From assembly GCF_000281895.1 (NCBI RefSeq), contig NZ_CM001558.1, positions 6,018,556-6,082,555 of the forward strand: 64,000 nucleotides of DNA, given 5' to 3'. The position numbers were made by a program, and so were the translations under genes. The notes below the pieces were generated by a model that saw only the letters and a list, made by a program, of their open reading frames with translations, was not told the origin of the DNA and ran no database searches. Below, one piece after another: positions 30,031 through 38,406 of the stretch. This stretch comes from Pseudomonas fluorescens Q2-87 (GTDB taxonomy: Bacteria > Pseudomonadota > Gammaproteobacteria > Pseudomonadales > Pseudomonadaceae). Every line of letters begins with the position of its first letter. The first letter of the stretch is position 1.

Positions 30031-30771
30031 ATGACGACTCAAACGCCCAAAGTTGCCATCATCACTGGCGCCTCCCGCGGCATCGGCGCCGAAATCGCCA
30101 AGCATTTGGCCAGCGAAGGTTTTGCCGTTGCCATCAACTATGCCAGCAGCGCCACCGAAGCTTCGAAACTGGTGGTGCAGTTGCGCCAAGCCGGTCACCA
30201 AGCCATAGCGGTCAAGGCGGATGTGTCTTCTGCCAGCGATGTCCGGCGGTTGTTCGATGAAACCGAGGCGCAACTGGGCAAGGTCGATGTGCTGGTCAAC
30301 AACGCCGGCATCCTTCAGGTAATGCCCTTGGCGCAGCACAGCGATGAGCTGTTCGAGCAGACGTTCGCCATCAACACCCGTGGCACTTTCAACACCCTGC
30401 GCGAAGCCGCAACCCGCCTGAATGACGGTGGCCGAATCGTGAATTTTTCCAGCAGCACCGTTGGCCTCAACCTGCCCGGCTACGCTGTGTACATCGCCAG
30501 CAAGGCTGCAGTGGAATCGTTGACCCAAGTGTTTGCCAAGGAGCTGCGCGGGCGTCAGATCACCGTCAATGCCGTGGCCCCCGGCCCCGTCGCCACCGAA
30601 CTGTTCATGCACGGCAAGAGCGAAGAACAAGTGCAGCATTACGCCAAGATGCCGCCCTTGGAACGCCTCGGCCAGCCGCAAGACATCGCCCGCGTCATCG
30701 CCTTCCTGGTGAGCCCGGATGCCGGCTGGGTGAACGGGCAGATCCTGCGGGCCAATGGCGGGCTTGTCTGA
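30031..30771 (+). CDS. SDR-family oxidoreductase
   Basis: 246 aa from the ATG at 30031 with AAGAGGAG upstream; the frame is open back to 29944. Classical short-chain dehydrogenase: cofactor loop IITGASRGIGAEIAK, NNAG at VLVNNAGILQV, catalytic Ser in NFSSSTVGLNLPG and Tyr-xxx-Lys in YAVYIASKAA. The C-terminal VNGQILRANGG is usual. The Arg after TGAS and the early NYASS favour NADP(H). Substrate unknown; control by the divergent LysR is inferred. Confidence 0.9.
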   Translation: MTTQTPKVAIITGASRGIGAEIAKHLASEGFAVAINYASSATEASKLVVQLRQAGHQAIAVKADVSSASDVRRLFDETEAQLGKVDVLVNNAGILQVMPLAQHSDELFEQTFAINTRGTFNTLREAATRLNDGGRIVNFSSSTVGLNLPGYAVYIASKAAVESLTQVFAKELRGRQITVNAVAPGPVATELFMHGKSEEQVQHYAKMPPLERLGQPQDIARVIAFLVSPDAGWVNGQILRANGGLV

Positions 30772-30783
30772 GATTCAGCCCGC

Positions 30784-32784
30784 TCAGCGCACCAAGTGCA
30801 GGAACTGCATGTGCCGCTCGTACTGGTCGAGGATGTCGTTGATGACCTGCTCTCGGGTGTAGCCCACCAGGTCATAATCCTGGCTACCCTCGCTCAGGTG
30901 CACTTCGGCACGGTAATAACGGCGATTGTTGAGTTCCTTGGAACCCATGCCGCCCCGGGCGAAGGACGGCGTGAAGTAGCCGCGCATCTGCACCTGATAA
31001 ATGAACGGATGCTGCTCGCCGTGGCCGATTTCCAGGCTGACGCTGTCATTGGCCGGGTCTGGCTGGGTCACGACCGTGAGGCCCTTCTCGGCGAATACCG
31101 CCTTCACGTCTTCAACGGCCGGACGCACTGTCGTGTCGAGAAACCGATACACCTCGTCGCGAGACGGGAAATGCACCGCCTGGCTCAAGCGCTGGCGCCA
31201 GCCGCCCGTGCCCCGGCGTGAACCCGACACCGGTGCGAGGGAATGCAATTGCGCGATCTGCTTCTGGGACTCCAGGTAGAACGCCTTGTGCAACCCCCAC
31301 ATCATCAACAAAAGAATCAGCGAGAACGGCAACGACGTCAGCACCACCGCCGACTTCAAGGCATCGATGCTGCCGGAGAACAGCAATGCGCTAGTCACCA
31401 GGGCGGTCATCGCGCCCCAGAACACCCGCAGCCATTTCGGCCCGTCTTCATCGGGATTGCCGCCCTTGGCCGACAGCGTCGAAAGCACCACGGTGCCCGA
31501 ATCGGCGGACGTGACGAAGAAGACGAAGCTGATGAACACCGTGACCGCGATGACGGTCTTGCTCCACGGGTAGGTTTCCAGCAACAGGTACAGGCTCATC
31601 GACGGATTTTCCAGGGCGCTCATGCCCAAGGCGCTCATGCCATGGTTCAGCACCTGGTCGATGGCGCTGTTGCCGAAGATCGACATCCACGCCAGGGTGA
31701 AGCCCAAGGGAATCAGCAACACACCAAACACAAATTCGCGGATGGTCCGGCCACGGGAAATCCGTGCGATGAACAGCCCCACGAACGGCGACCACGCAAT
31801 CCACCAGGCCCAGTAGAACACTGTCCAGCCGCCCAACCAGTCGCTGGGTTTGTTGTAGGCGTACAGGTCGAAACTCTTCATCGGCAAGGCGCCGAGGTAA
31901 TCGCCGATGTTCTGGATCAACGTATTGAGCAGATGCTGGGTGGGCCCGGCGAACAGCACGAACAACAGCAACGCGCAGGCCAGCAGCATGTTGATGTCGG
32001 ACATGACCCGCACGCCTTTATCGACGCCCGCCACTGCGACGATGATTGCCGCGCCCATCATCAGCACGATCAGACCGACCTGGATCCACTGGGTATGGGC
32101 GATGCCGAACAGGTAATCGAGCCCGGAATTGAGGTGCAATACACCAAAGCCCATGTCCGCCCCGAGGCCGAACACGGTGGCGATGATGCCAAAGCCATCC
32201 ACCGCATAGCCGATGGGGCCATTGATGCGCTTGCCGATCAGCGGGTACAGCGCCGAACGCAGGGCCAGTGGCAGGTTGTGCCGATAGGCGAAGTACGCCA
32301 AAGCCATGCCGACGAAAGCGAACACTCCCCAGCCGTGCAGCCCCCAGTGCAAGAACAGGATCTGCATGGCCTGGCGCGCGGCCTCGGCGGTGCCGGCCTC
32401 GCCCTGGGGCGGTTGCACCATGTGGGTCAACGGCTCGGAAACACAGAAGAAAAACAGGGTGATGCTGATCCCGGCGGCGAACAGCATGCCGGCCCAGGAC
32501 AGATAGCTGAATTCGGGCTCGTCGTGGTCGGCACCGAGCTTGATCTTGCCGTAGCCGGACAAGGCGGTGACCACCACGAAGACCAGATACAGGGTCATCG
32601 CCAGCATGTAGTACCAGCCGACCGTATTGGCCGCCCAGTTCTGCGCCGCCAGCAGCCAGGCGCCGGCCTGCTCCGGCACGGCAATGACCACCAGGCCAAA
32701 CAGCAGGATGAAGGTCGCGGCGAAGTAAAAGACCGGCGGGTTCATGCGGACCAGGCCGCTGGCGGGAAGAGACGAGGCACTCAT
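30784..32784 (-). CDS. betT: BCCT-family choline/betaine transporter, BetT type
   Basis: 666 aa from the ATG at 32784 (MSASSLPASGLVRMNPPVFY); the open frame to 32868 is not supported. Twelve predicted membrane segments cover about residues 15-510; the BCCT tryptophan motif is TVFYWAWWIAWSPFVGLFIARISRGR. A long hydrophilic C-terminal domain of about 150 residues (about 515-666), as in E. coli BetT (677 aa), is probably osmosensory. Imports choline driven by ion or proton gradient for glycine betaine synthesis. The bet biosynthesis genes are not in the window. Confidence 0.9.
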   Translation of the reverse strand: MSASSLPASGLVRMNPPVFYFAATFILLFGLVVIAVPEQAGAWLLAAQNWAANTVGWYYMLAMTLYLVFVVVTALSGYGKIKLGADHDEPEFSYLSWAGMLFAAGISITLFFFCVSEPLTHMVQPPQGEAGTAEAARQAMQILFLHWGLHGWGVFAFVGMALAYFAYRHNLPLALRSALYPLIGKRINGPIGYAVDGFGIIATVFGLGADMGFGVLHLNSGLDYLFGIAHTQWIQVGLIVLMMGAAIIVAVAGVDKGVRVMSDINMLLACALLLFVLFAGPTQHLLNTLIQNIGDYLGALPMKSFDLYAYNKPSDWLGGWTVFYWAWWIAWSPFVGLFIARISRGRTIREFVFGVLLIPLGFTLAWMSIFGNSAIDQVLNHGMSALGMSALENPSMSLYLLLETYPWSKTVIAVTVFISFVFFVTSADSGTVVLSTLSAKGGNPDEDGPKWLRVFWGAMTALVTSALLFSGSIDALKSAVVLTSLPFSLILLLMMWGLHKAFYLESQKQIAQLHSLAPVSGSRRGTGGWRQRLSQAVHFPSRDEVYRFLDTTVRPAVEDVKAVFAEKGLTVVTQPDPANDSVSLEIGHGEQHPFIYQVQMRGYFTPSFARGGMGSKELNNRRYYRAEVHLSEGSQDYDLVGYTREQVINDILDQYERHMQFLHLVR

Positions 32785-32882
32785 GGGCAGTGCACTCGGG
32801 AAAACATAAAAATGACGATCGAAAACGGACTCGGCAAAAGCAAGCCTCCTGTTGTGAGCGGGCAGCAAACCGGCGGTTTAAC

Positions 32883-32900
32883 TTGAATGAACGTTCAATT
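32883..32900. promoter_or_regulatory. Palindromic operator candidate upstream of betT
   Basis: TTGAATGAACGTTCAATT contains the perfect 10-bp palindrome TGAACGTTCA (32888-32897), about 100 bases upstream of the betT ATG. TetR-type choline repressor BetI binds this kind of GAACGTTC-centred site at bet promoters. No betI gene is in the window, so the link is inference. Confidence 0.5.
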
Positions 32901-33019
32901 TAAACATAGATAGGCAGCTAAGGACTAATCGCAGGGCTCGACGGTACGTTTCCTACGCTAGTCCATGGGGAGGTATGACGTTGCCTGGAGCGTATTCGTT
33001 CATTAGCGACACGAACCCT

Positions 33020-33106
33020 GTGGGAGCGGGCTTGCTCGCGAAGAGGCCGTCACATTCACCATAGTGTCGATTGAAAGTCCGCTTTCGCGAGCAAGCCCGC
33101 TCCCAC
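33020..33106. repeat. REPIN, family B, between betT and dcyD
   Basis: 87 bases, arms GTGGGAGCGGGCTTGCTCGC and GCGAGCAAGCCCGCTCCCAC; lies about 70 bases upstream of the dcyD promoter. Confidence 0.93.
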
Positions 33107-33174
33107 AGGTTTTTCGTGACGAGCTGGGTATCCAATCCTCTGTCCGGTTCACTGTCTCAACCAACGATTGGCGG

Positions 33175-33203
33175 TTGCCCACAAATAAGCGCATGCCTAT
33201 AGT
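33175..33203 (+). promoter_or_regulatory. Sigma-70-type promoter for dcyD
   Basis: -35 TTGCCC (33175-33180), 17-base spacer, -10 TATAGT (33198-33203). Transcription would start near 33210, giving a leader of about 25 bases. The ribosome site before the ATG is weak. Confidence 0.6.
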
Positions 33204-33234
33204 CCAGGCATCTCCTACAACCAGTACGGCCCCC

Positions 33235-34227
33235 ATGATCAAACAACAACTGGCGCGTTTTAATCGTCTCGACTTGCTCGGCCACCCGACGCCGCTGGAA
33301 AAACTCGACCGCCTCTCTACCTGGCTCGGTCGTGACATCTATATCAAGCGCGACGACCTGACTCCGTTGGCCCTGGGTGGCAACAAACTGCGCAAGCTCG
33401 AATACCTCGCTGCCGATGCCCTGGCCCAGGGCGCCGACACACTCATCACCGCCGGCGCGATCCAGTCCAACCACGTGCGCCAGACCGCTGCATTGGCCGC
33501 GAAGCTGGGCCTGGGCTGCGTGGCGCTGCTGGAAAACCCCATCGGCACCCAGGACGGCAATTACCTGGGTAACGGCAACCGCCTGCTACTGGAACTGTTC
33601 GACGCCAAGGTCGAACTGGTCGAGAACCTGGACAATGCCGACGACCAACTCCAGGCCCTCGCCGATCGTCTGCGCAACAATGGTAAAAAACCTTATCTGG
33701 TGCCGATTGGCGGTTCGAACGCCTTGGGCGCGCTGGGCTATGTACGCGCCGGCCTGGAACTGGCCGAGCAGATCAAGGACACCGGGCTCGATTTTGCCGC
33801 CGTGGTGCTGGCTTCCGGCAGCGCCGGGACCCACAGTGGCCTGGCGCTGGCCTTGAGCGAAAGCCTGCCGACGCTTCCCGTGATCGGCGTGACGGTTTCG
33901 CGCAGCGAGGAAGACCAGTTTCCGAAGGTCCAGGGCCTGGCCGAGCGCACCGCGCAGTTGCTGGACATCGCCCTTCCGGAAGCCTTCAAGGTGAACCTGT
34001 GGGACGAATATTTCGCGCCCCGTTACGGCGAGCCCAACGCCGGGACGCTGGCAGCGGTCAAGCTGCTGGCGAGCCAGGAAGGCGTGTTGCTGGATCCGGT
34101 CTACACCGGCAAGGCCATGGCTGGCCTGCTCGACGGTATCGGTCGCGACCGCTTCGATGAAGGCCCGATCATTTTCCTGCACACCGGCGGCGCGCCGGCG
34201 TTGTTTGCCTATGACACAGCGTTTTAG
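33235..34227 (+). CDS. dcyD: D-cysteine desulfhydrase
   Basis: 330 aa from the ATG at 33235 ([22 protein letters not shown]). PLP enzyme of the ACC-deaminase/tryptophan synthase beta fold that splits D-cysteine into pyruvate, ammonia and H2S. The PLP lysine is in [20 protein letters not shown] and the substrate-binding segment is [21 protein letters not shown]; the phosphate loop is [13 protein letters not shown]. The length matches E. coli DcyD (328 aa). The cystine transporter genes follow after 309 bases, as in the E. coli fliY-dcyD cluster, so imported D-cystine is the likely source of substrate. Confidence 0.92.
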   Translation: MIKQQLARFNRLDLLGHPTPLEKLDRLSTWLGRDIYIKRDDLTPLALGGNKLRKLEYLAADALAQGADTLITAGAIQSNHVRQTAALAAKLGLGCVALLENPIGTQDGNYLGNGNRLLLELFDAKVELVENLDNADDQLQALADRLRNNGKKPYLVPIGGSNALGALGYVRAGLELAEQIKDTGLDFAAVVLASGSAGTHSGLALALSESLPTLPVIGVTVSRSEEDQFPKVQGLAERTAQLLDIALPEAFKVNLWDEYFAPRYGEPNAGTLAAVKLLASQEGVLLDPVYTGKAMAGLLDGIGRDRFDEGPIIFLHTGGAPALFAYDTAF

Positions 34228-34246
34228 GATGTTTAAAGATTCCCAT

Positions 34247-34333
34247 GTGGGAGCGGGCTTGCTCGCGAAGGCGGCGGTACATTCAACATCGATGTGTCCG
34301 ACAATACGCCTTCGCGAGCAAGCCCGCTCCCAC
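34247..34333. repeat. REPIN, family B, between dcyD and tcyJ
   Basis: 87 bases, arms GTGGGAGCGGGCTTGCTCGC and GCGAGCAAGCCCGCTCCCAC, 20 bases past the dcyD stop. Confidence 0.93.
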
Positions 34334-34363
34334 AGAACCATCATTCCAATTAAGTATATGCAA

Positions 34364-34407
34364 TTGATTTAATATTATTTTCCAATCTATAGACGCCGTC
34401 TTATAGT
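34364..34407 (+). promoter_or_regulatory. Promoter candidates for the tcyJLN operon
   Basis: Two overlapping sigma-70-like pairs: TTGATT (34364-34369), 18 bases, TATAGA (34388-34393); and TTTCCA (34379-34384), 17 bases, TATAGT (34402-34407). The AT-rich block before them is a possible CysB-type activator site. Which pair is used cannot be told from sequence. Confidence 0.5.
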
Positions 34408-34536
34408 CTCGCCGCAGGCGCATTTGCCGCGAGACGTCCAGGCTGCTTTAAGGCAGGATGTTGCAGATTTTTCCAATCGCGGCTACGCCTTTCTCATCCA
34501 AAATAACGTCTTCATAAGAAAACACAGGGGCTTGTC

Positions 34537-35331
34537 ATGAATTTTTCCGCATTACGTCGCAACCTGTTGGTGGGTTCGCTGGGCCTGGCATTGAGCGCCG
34601 GTCTGTTGGGGCAAGCGGTTGCCGGTGAGCAGCTGCAAAAAATCAAGGACGCGGGCGTGATCAACGTCGGCCTGGAAGGCACTTATCCGCCGTTCAGCTT
34701 CGTCGACGCCGACGGCAAGCTGGCTGGTTTCGAAGTGGAATTTTCCGAAGCCTTGGCCAAAGAGCTGGGGGTGAAGGTCAAACTGCAGCCGACCAAATGG
34801 GACGGCATCCTTGCAGCGCTGGAATCCAAGCGCCTGGACGCAGTGATCAACCAGGTGACCATCTCCGAAGAGCGCAAGAAGAAGTATGACTTCTCCCAGC
34901 CCTACACCGTTTCCGGTATCCAGGCGCTTGTGCTGACCAAGAACCAGGGCGCCATCAAGACCGCCGCCGACCTGGCCGGCAAGAAGGTCGGGGTAGGTTT
35001 GGGCACCAACTACGAGCAATGGGTCAAAGCCAACGTGCCCGGCGCTGACGTGCGCACTTACGAAGACGATCCGACCAAGTTCCAGGACCTGCGCGTCGGC
35101 CGCATCGATGCCATCCTGATCGACCGCCTCGCTGCGCTGGAATACGCCAAGAAAGCCAAGGATACGACGGCCGCTGGCGAAGCGTTTTCTCGCCAGGAAT
35201 CGGGCATTGCCCTGCGCAAAGGCGAGCCAGAGCTGCTGGACGCGGTCAACAAGGCAATCGACAAACTGCGGGCCGACGGCACTCTCGCCAAGATCTCGCA
35301 GAAGTACTTCAACGCTGACGTCACTCAATAA
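34537..35331 (+). CDS. tcyJ: Cystine-type amino acid ABC transporter substrate-binding protein
   Basis: 264 aa, signal peptide to about residue 30 (LLGQAVA/GEQLQ). SBP_bac_3 fold: VGLEGTYPPFSFVDADGKLAGFEVEFSEALAKELG, then ISEERKKKYDFSQPY and the second lobe AADLAGKKVGVGLGTNYEQW. It resembles FliY/TcyJ, the periplasmic cystine-binding protein of E. coli. The stop overlaps the permease start (TAATG). With dcyD just upstream, cystine or D-cystine is the likely ligand. Confidence 0.88.
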   Translation: MNFSALRRNLLVGSLGLALSAGLLGQAVAGEQLQKIKDAGVINVGLEGTYPPFSFVDADGKLAGFEVEFSEALAKELGVKVKLQPTKWDGILAALESKRLDAVINQVTISEERKKKYDFSQPYTVSGIQALVLTKNQGAIKTAADLAGKKVGVGLGTNYEQWVKANVPGADVRTYEDDPTKFQDLRVGRIDAILIDRLAALEYAKKAKDTTAAGEAFSRQESGIALRKGEPELLDAVNKAIDKLRADGTLAKISQKYFNADVTQ

Positions 35332-35996
35332 TGGAAGCAGCTTTTCAACTCGCGCTGGATTCCGCGCCCTTTTTGCTCAAGGGCGCGTACTACACGGTCA
35401 TCCTCAGCCTCGGCGGCATGTTTTTCGGCTTGCTGCTGGGGTTCGGCCTGGCACTGATGCGCCTGTCGCGCTTCAAGCTGGTGAGCTGGATCGCCCGTAT
35501 CTACGTGTCGTTCTTTCGCGGCACGCCGTTGCTGGTGCAGTTGTTCGTGATCTATTACGGCTTGCCGCAACTGGGCATCGAACTGGATCCACTGCCGGCG
35601 GCCCTGATCGGTTTTTCTCTGAACATGGCTGCCTATGCGTGTGAAATCCTGCGGGCCGCCATCAGCTCCATCGAGCGCGGTCAGTGGGAAGCAGCGGCCA
35701 GTATCGGCATGACCCGTGCCCAGACCCTGCGCCGGGCCATCCTGCCGCAAGCCGCACGCACGGCCCTGCCTCCGCTGGGTAACAGCTTCATTTCCCTGGT
35801 CAAGGACACCGCGCTGGCGGCGACCATCCAGGTACCGGAGCTGTTCCGTCAAGCGCAGTTGATCACCGCGCGCACCTTCGAAATCTTCACCATGTACCTT
35901 GCCGCCGCGCTGATCTATTGGGTTCTGGCCAGTGTGCTCTCGCACTTGCAGAACGTCCTGGAAGCTCGGGTCAATCGGCATGACCAGGAGGCCTGA
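35331..35996 (+). CDS. tcyL: Cystine-type ABC transporter permease
   Basis: 221 aa membrane protein of the HisM/GlnP polar amino-acid permease family, with about five membrane segments (AYYTVILSLGGMFFGLLLGFG near the start). The EAA-type loop is EAAASIGMTRAQTLRRAILPQA. SFFRGTPLLVQLFVIYYGLPQLG is typical of the family. Start shares a base with the tcyJ stop; the ATPase gene follows after 3 bases. Confidence 0.9.
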   Translation: MEAAFQLALDSAPFLLKGAYYTVILSLGGMFFGLLLGFGLALMRLSRFKLVSWIARIYVSFFRGTPLLVQLFVIYYGLPQLGIELDPLPAALIGFSLNMAAYACEILRAAISSIERGQWEAAASIGMTRAQTLRRAILPQAARTALPPLGNSFISLVKDTALAATIQVPELFRQAQLITARTFEIFTMYLAAALIYWVLASVLSHLQNVLEARVNRHDQEA

Positions 35997-35999
35997 CCC

Positions 36000-36758
36000 A
36001 TGATTGTCGTGGAAAAACTGACAAAACAGTTCAAGGGTCAGGTGGTCCTTAACGGCATCGACTTGAAGATTGAAGAAGGCGAAGTGGTTGCGATCATCGG
36101 CCCCAGCGGCTCGGGCAAGACCACCTTCCTGCGCTGCCTGAACTTCCTGGAGGAACCCACCAGCGGCCGGATCAAGGTCGGCGACATCGAGATCGATGGC
36201 AGTCGCCCGCTGAACCAGCAGCAGAACCTGGTGCGCCGTTTGCGCCAGCAGGTGGGCTTCGTGTTCCAGAACTTCAACCTGTTTCCCCATCGCACCGCAT
36301 TGGAAAACGTCACCGAAGGCCCGTTGGTGGTGAAAAAAACACCGCGTGCCGAAGCCGAGGCTCTGGGCTGCAAGCTCCTGGCCAAGGTGGGGCTGGCCGG
36401 CAAGGAGGACGCCTACCCACGGCGGCTTTCCGGCGGTCAGCAACAGCGCGTGGCGATTGCCCGGGCGCTGGCGATGGAACCGGCGGTCATCCTGTTCGAC
36501 GAGCCGACCTCGGCCCTCGATCCGGAACTGGTGGGCGAAGTACTGGCGACCATTCGTGGCCTGGCCGAAGAAAAACGCACCATGGTCATCGTGACCCATG
36601 AAATGGGCTTCGCCCGGGACGTGGCGAACCGCGTGGTGTTTTTCGACAAAGGCGTGATTGTTGAGCAAGGCGAAGCCAAGGCCTTGTTTGCAGCCCCTAA
36701 AGAAGAACGAACTCGGCAATTCCTCAGCAAGTTTCTCTCCGCTGGGCACGCTCAGTAA
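36000..36758 (+). CDS. tcyN: Cystine-type ABC transporter ATP-binding protein
   Basis: 252 aa ATPase of the polar amino-acid uptake type. Walker [22 protein letters not shown]-loop VFQNFNLFPH, signature RLSGGQQQRVAIARALAMEP, Walker B ILFDEPTSALDPEL, H-loop VTHEMGFARDVA. Pairs with TcyJ and TcyL. Last gene of the operon. Confidence 0.92.
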   Translation: MIVVEKLTKQFKGQVVLNGIDLKIEEGEVVAIIGPSGSGKTTFLRCLNFLEEPTSGRIKVGDIEIDGSRPLNQQQNLVRRLRQQVGFVFQNFNLFPHRTALENVTEGPLVVKKTPRAEAEALGCKLLAKVGLAGKEDAYPRRLSGGQQQRVAIARALAMEPAVILFDEPTSALDPELVGEVLATIRGLAEEKRTMVIVTHEMGFARDVANRVVFFDKGVIVEQGEAKALFAAPKEERTRQFLSKFLSAGHAQ

Positions 36759-37258
36759 GTTATTCGCAGCACTGTCACTTCCAGGGATGGAAGTGCCGTT
36801 GTGATAACAAAGATCACCACACCGATCACTGAACTTTTAATATAGAAACAACTGGCAACTTCCCGCTGTCAATCTCTCGCAAACCTCCTCTAGCTCTATA
36901 CATTTATTGCAACACTTCCCTCCGCGCCAAGCATGTATCAACCCTGGTCATCAGACCTCCTTAAAACCTGAGTCTCCCCGCATCCGAGCCGAGGAAAAAG
37001 GCGCTGAATGCCGCGCATTATTAACTTCAACATGTAGGAAATTTCTGAAGCCTTGCTTCAAGAATCAATAAGCAAGTAGCTCTATTGACACTGAAACTAT
37101 TGAACCCTTATCTAGTGCCCAACAGGCGTCGCACATAAGTTTAATCCTGCGCTTTGATTCATCGTTATCCATTGCAACTGCGTAAGCGTATGTCGCGATT
37201 ATCCAGCGCTTTGTTCTTCCCGAAACGGACTTCGTTTTCAAGCATCAAGGAGAGCACC
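36759..37258. other. AT-rich gap with a promoter, between tcyN and the Ig-like gene
   Basis: 500 bases, clearly richer in A+T than the neighbouring genes. Just after tcyN is an 8-bp hairpin CACTTCCA (36775-36782) / TGGAAGTG, which lacks a T tract. TTGACA (37085-37090), 17 bases, TTATCT (37108-37113) forms a good sigma-70 promoter for the following gene with a leader of about 140 bases. No ORF or RNA gene was recognised in the rest. Confidence 0.55.
37085..37113 (+). promoter_or_regulatory. Sigma-70-type promoter for the Ig-like protein gene
   Basis: Consensus -35 TTGACA, spacer of 17 bases and -10 TTATCT. Start near 37120 would leave an unusually long leader of about 140 bases before the ATG at 37259. 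Confidence 0.6.
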
Positions 37259-38029
37259 ATGACATGTATGTCGAATATTCCCGAACTGGCCGCGCCCACC
37301 CTGGTCAATGCCCACCCTACCGGCGTGAGCATCGCCAGCGCCGCTCACCTGGAAATCGCCATTACCCCCTACCCCGGCATGGACGCCGGCGATCTGATCG
37401 AGCTGTTCTGGGATGACTGCTACGCCGGCTCGCGCCAACTGTCCCAAGCGGACCTGCAAGGCCCCGTCACGCTGCGGGTTCCGGAGAGCTTCATTCTCAA
37501 CGGCACCTCGCACATCCATTACCGCGTCATGCAGATTGGACGCGGGCCCGCGCTTTCGGCCAGCCAACAGGTTCAGGTGAAACTCGATTGCCCCGGCGGG
37601 CAGCCGTCAAGCCTGAGCGGCGATGAAAACCAGGGCCTGGCGCCGGTGGGCATTCCCGAGGCCATCCGCCGCCAAGGGGTGAACCCCAACCAGATCAAGC
37701 GCGGCGTGCCATTGACGATCGAACCCTACCTGAACATGGCTGCCGACGATGCAGTCACCCTACGCTGGGGCGATGTGCGCCTGGACCTGGCGCCGGTCAA
37801 ACCGGAAGAAGTCGGCCAGCCGATCCATATCTGGGTGCCGCCGCACATCATTTTGGAAGCAGGGGAAGACCTGCGTTTGGAGGTGACCTATTGCATCCTT
37901 GACCGGGTGGGCAACAACTCCCTCTGGGCACCGCCACGAACGCTGAAGATCGGCTGCGCCAATCCCAATCTGAAAAAGCCTTCCATAGAACTGCCCATGG
38001 TCGCTGAACCGCGTCATCGAGTGTCTTGA
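37259..38029 (+). CDS. Ig-like repeat protein of unknown function
   Basis: 256 aa from the ATG at 37259 with AAGGAGAG upstream; the open frame runs back to 37154 without support. Two related segments of about 80 residues are visible: about 33-113 (ITPYPGMDAGDLIELFWDD to VQVKLDCPGG) and about 162-240 (IEPYLNMAADDAVTLRWGD to RTLKIGC). This pattern (PY.GM..GD.I.L.W, then a VP..I...G..L.V.Y segment) is like the Ig-like repeats found in large pseudomonad surface or insecticidal-type proteins, here as a free-standing two-repeat form. No signal peptide is evident, and four cysteines are present. Function unknown; the AT-rich upstream gap suggests an acquired gene. Confidence 0.65.
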   Translation: MTCMSNIPELAAPTLVNAHPTGVSIASAAHLEIAITPYPGMDAGDLIELFWDDCYAGSRQLSQADLQGPVTLRVPESFILNGTSHIHYRVMQIGRGPALSASQQVQVKLDCPGGQPSSLSGDENQGLAPVGIPEAIRRQGVNPNQIKRGVPLTIEPYLNMAADDAVTLRWGDVRLDLAPVKPEEVGQPIHIWVPPHIILEAGEDLRLEVTYCILDRVGNNSLWAPPRTLKIGCANPNLKKPSIELPMVAEPRHRVS

Positions 38030-38062
38030 TACGCGAGACGCTATCGTGAGGATCGCTTTTGT

Positions 38063-38158
38063 GTGGCGAGGGAGCTTGCTCCCGCTTGGGTGCGTAGCGC
38101 CCACCGTCAAAAAAGAAGGGTCGCTGCGCAACCCAGCGGGAGCAAGCTCCCTCGCCAC
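38063..38158. repeat. REPIN, family A, after the Ig-like gene
   Basis: 96 bases, arms GAGGGAGCTTGCTCCCGC and GCGGGAGCAAGCTCCCTC. The spacer (CTTGGGTGCGTAGCGCCCACCG) is a diverged form of that in the elements at 52899 and 55375. Confidence 0.93.
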
Positions 38159-38293
38159 AAAAGCCGCCTTGTCCAAGAAGCCCAAGTCTCGGATTTAAAT
38201 CCAACCTATGCATATTCCTAAAAGTTAGTTCATAAAAAATTTATACGCGTTTAGGGTATATACACCGGACCACCGGACATTCTTGATTTTCCT

Positions 38294-38318
38294 CGCCGCA
38301 TTGCATCGCGGCGTTTTT
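38294..38318 (+). terminator. Intrinsic terminator or attenuator hairpin before the leader ORF
   Basis: Stem CGCCGC (38294-38299) / GCGGCG (38308-38313), 8-base loop, then TTTTT (38314-38318). It lies only 20 bases before the start codon of the leader ORF at 38338. It is either the terminator of upstream transcription or a conditional attenuator for the SfnB-like operon. Confidence 0.6.
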
Positions 38319-38337
38319 CTTAAGATGTGAGGTGGGT

Positions 38338-38406
38338 ATGGAACGCAACACAATCACCCCAGTGCAGTATGCCCAGGCACTGCCAGCCGCCACGGAGTGG
38401 CAGTAA
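38338..38406 (+). CDS. 22-codon leader ORF upstream of the SfnB-like operon
   Basis: ATG at 38338 with GAGGTGG (38329-38335) two bases upstream, an almost ideal Shine-Dalgarno sequence though close. The 22-residue product begins MERNTITPVQ and ends AATEWQ, with no Cys or Met beyond the first. Its TAA overlaps the ATG of the next gene (TAATG at 38404-38408), so translation would be coupled. A sequence of this length is normally missed by gene finders. It may be a regulatory leader peptide or the remnant of a lost gene. Confidence 0.5.
   Translation: MERNTITPVQYAQALPAATEWQ

Larger units (their letters stand above)
32785..33234. other. Divergent betT/dcyD intergenic region
   Basis: 450 bases without a gene. 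It holds the palindromic operator candidate at 32888-32897 on the betT side, a family B REPIN at 33020-33106, and a sigma-70-like promoter at 33175-33203 on the dcyD side. An open frame in phase with dcyD runs through the REPIN from 33064 but has no ribosome site. Confidence 0.6.
34228..34536. other. dcyD-tcyJ intergenic region
   Basis: 309 bases. A family B REPIN (34247-34333) sits just after dcyD, then an AT-rich tract with promoter candidates (34364-34407), then a leader of about 120 bases to tcyJ. No gene is seen. Confidence 0.6.

Noticed and set aside
33064..33234. N-terminal extension of dcyD through the REPIN
   Set aside because: The added residues are the translation of REP arms (SRASPLPQ), there is no ribosome site and the promoter lies inside the extension.
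36775..36800. Hairpin after tcyN as a rho-independent terminator
   Set aside because: The stem CACTTCCA/TGGAAGTG is not followed by a T tract, so I list it only as part of the gap.
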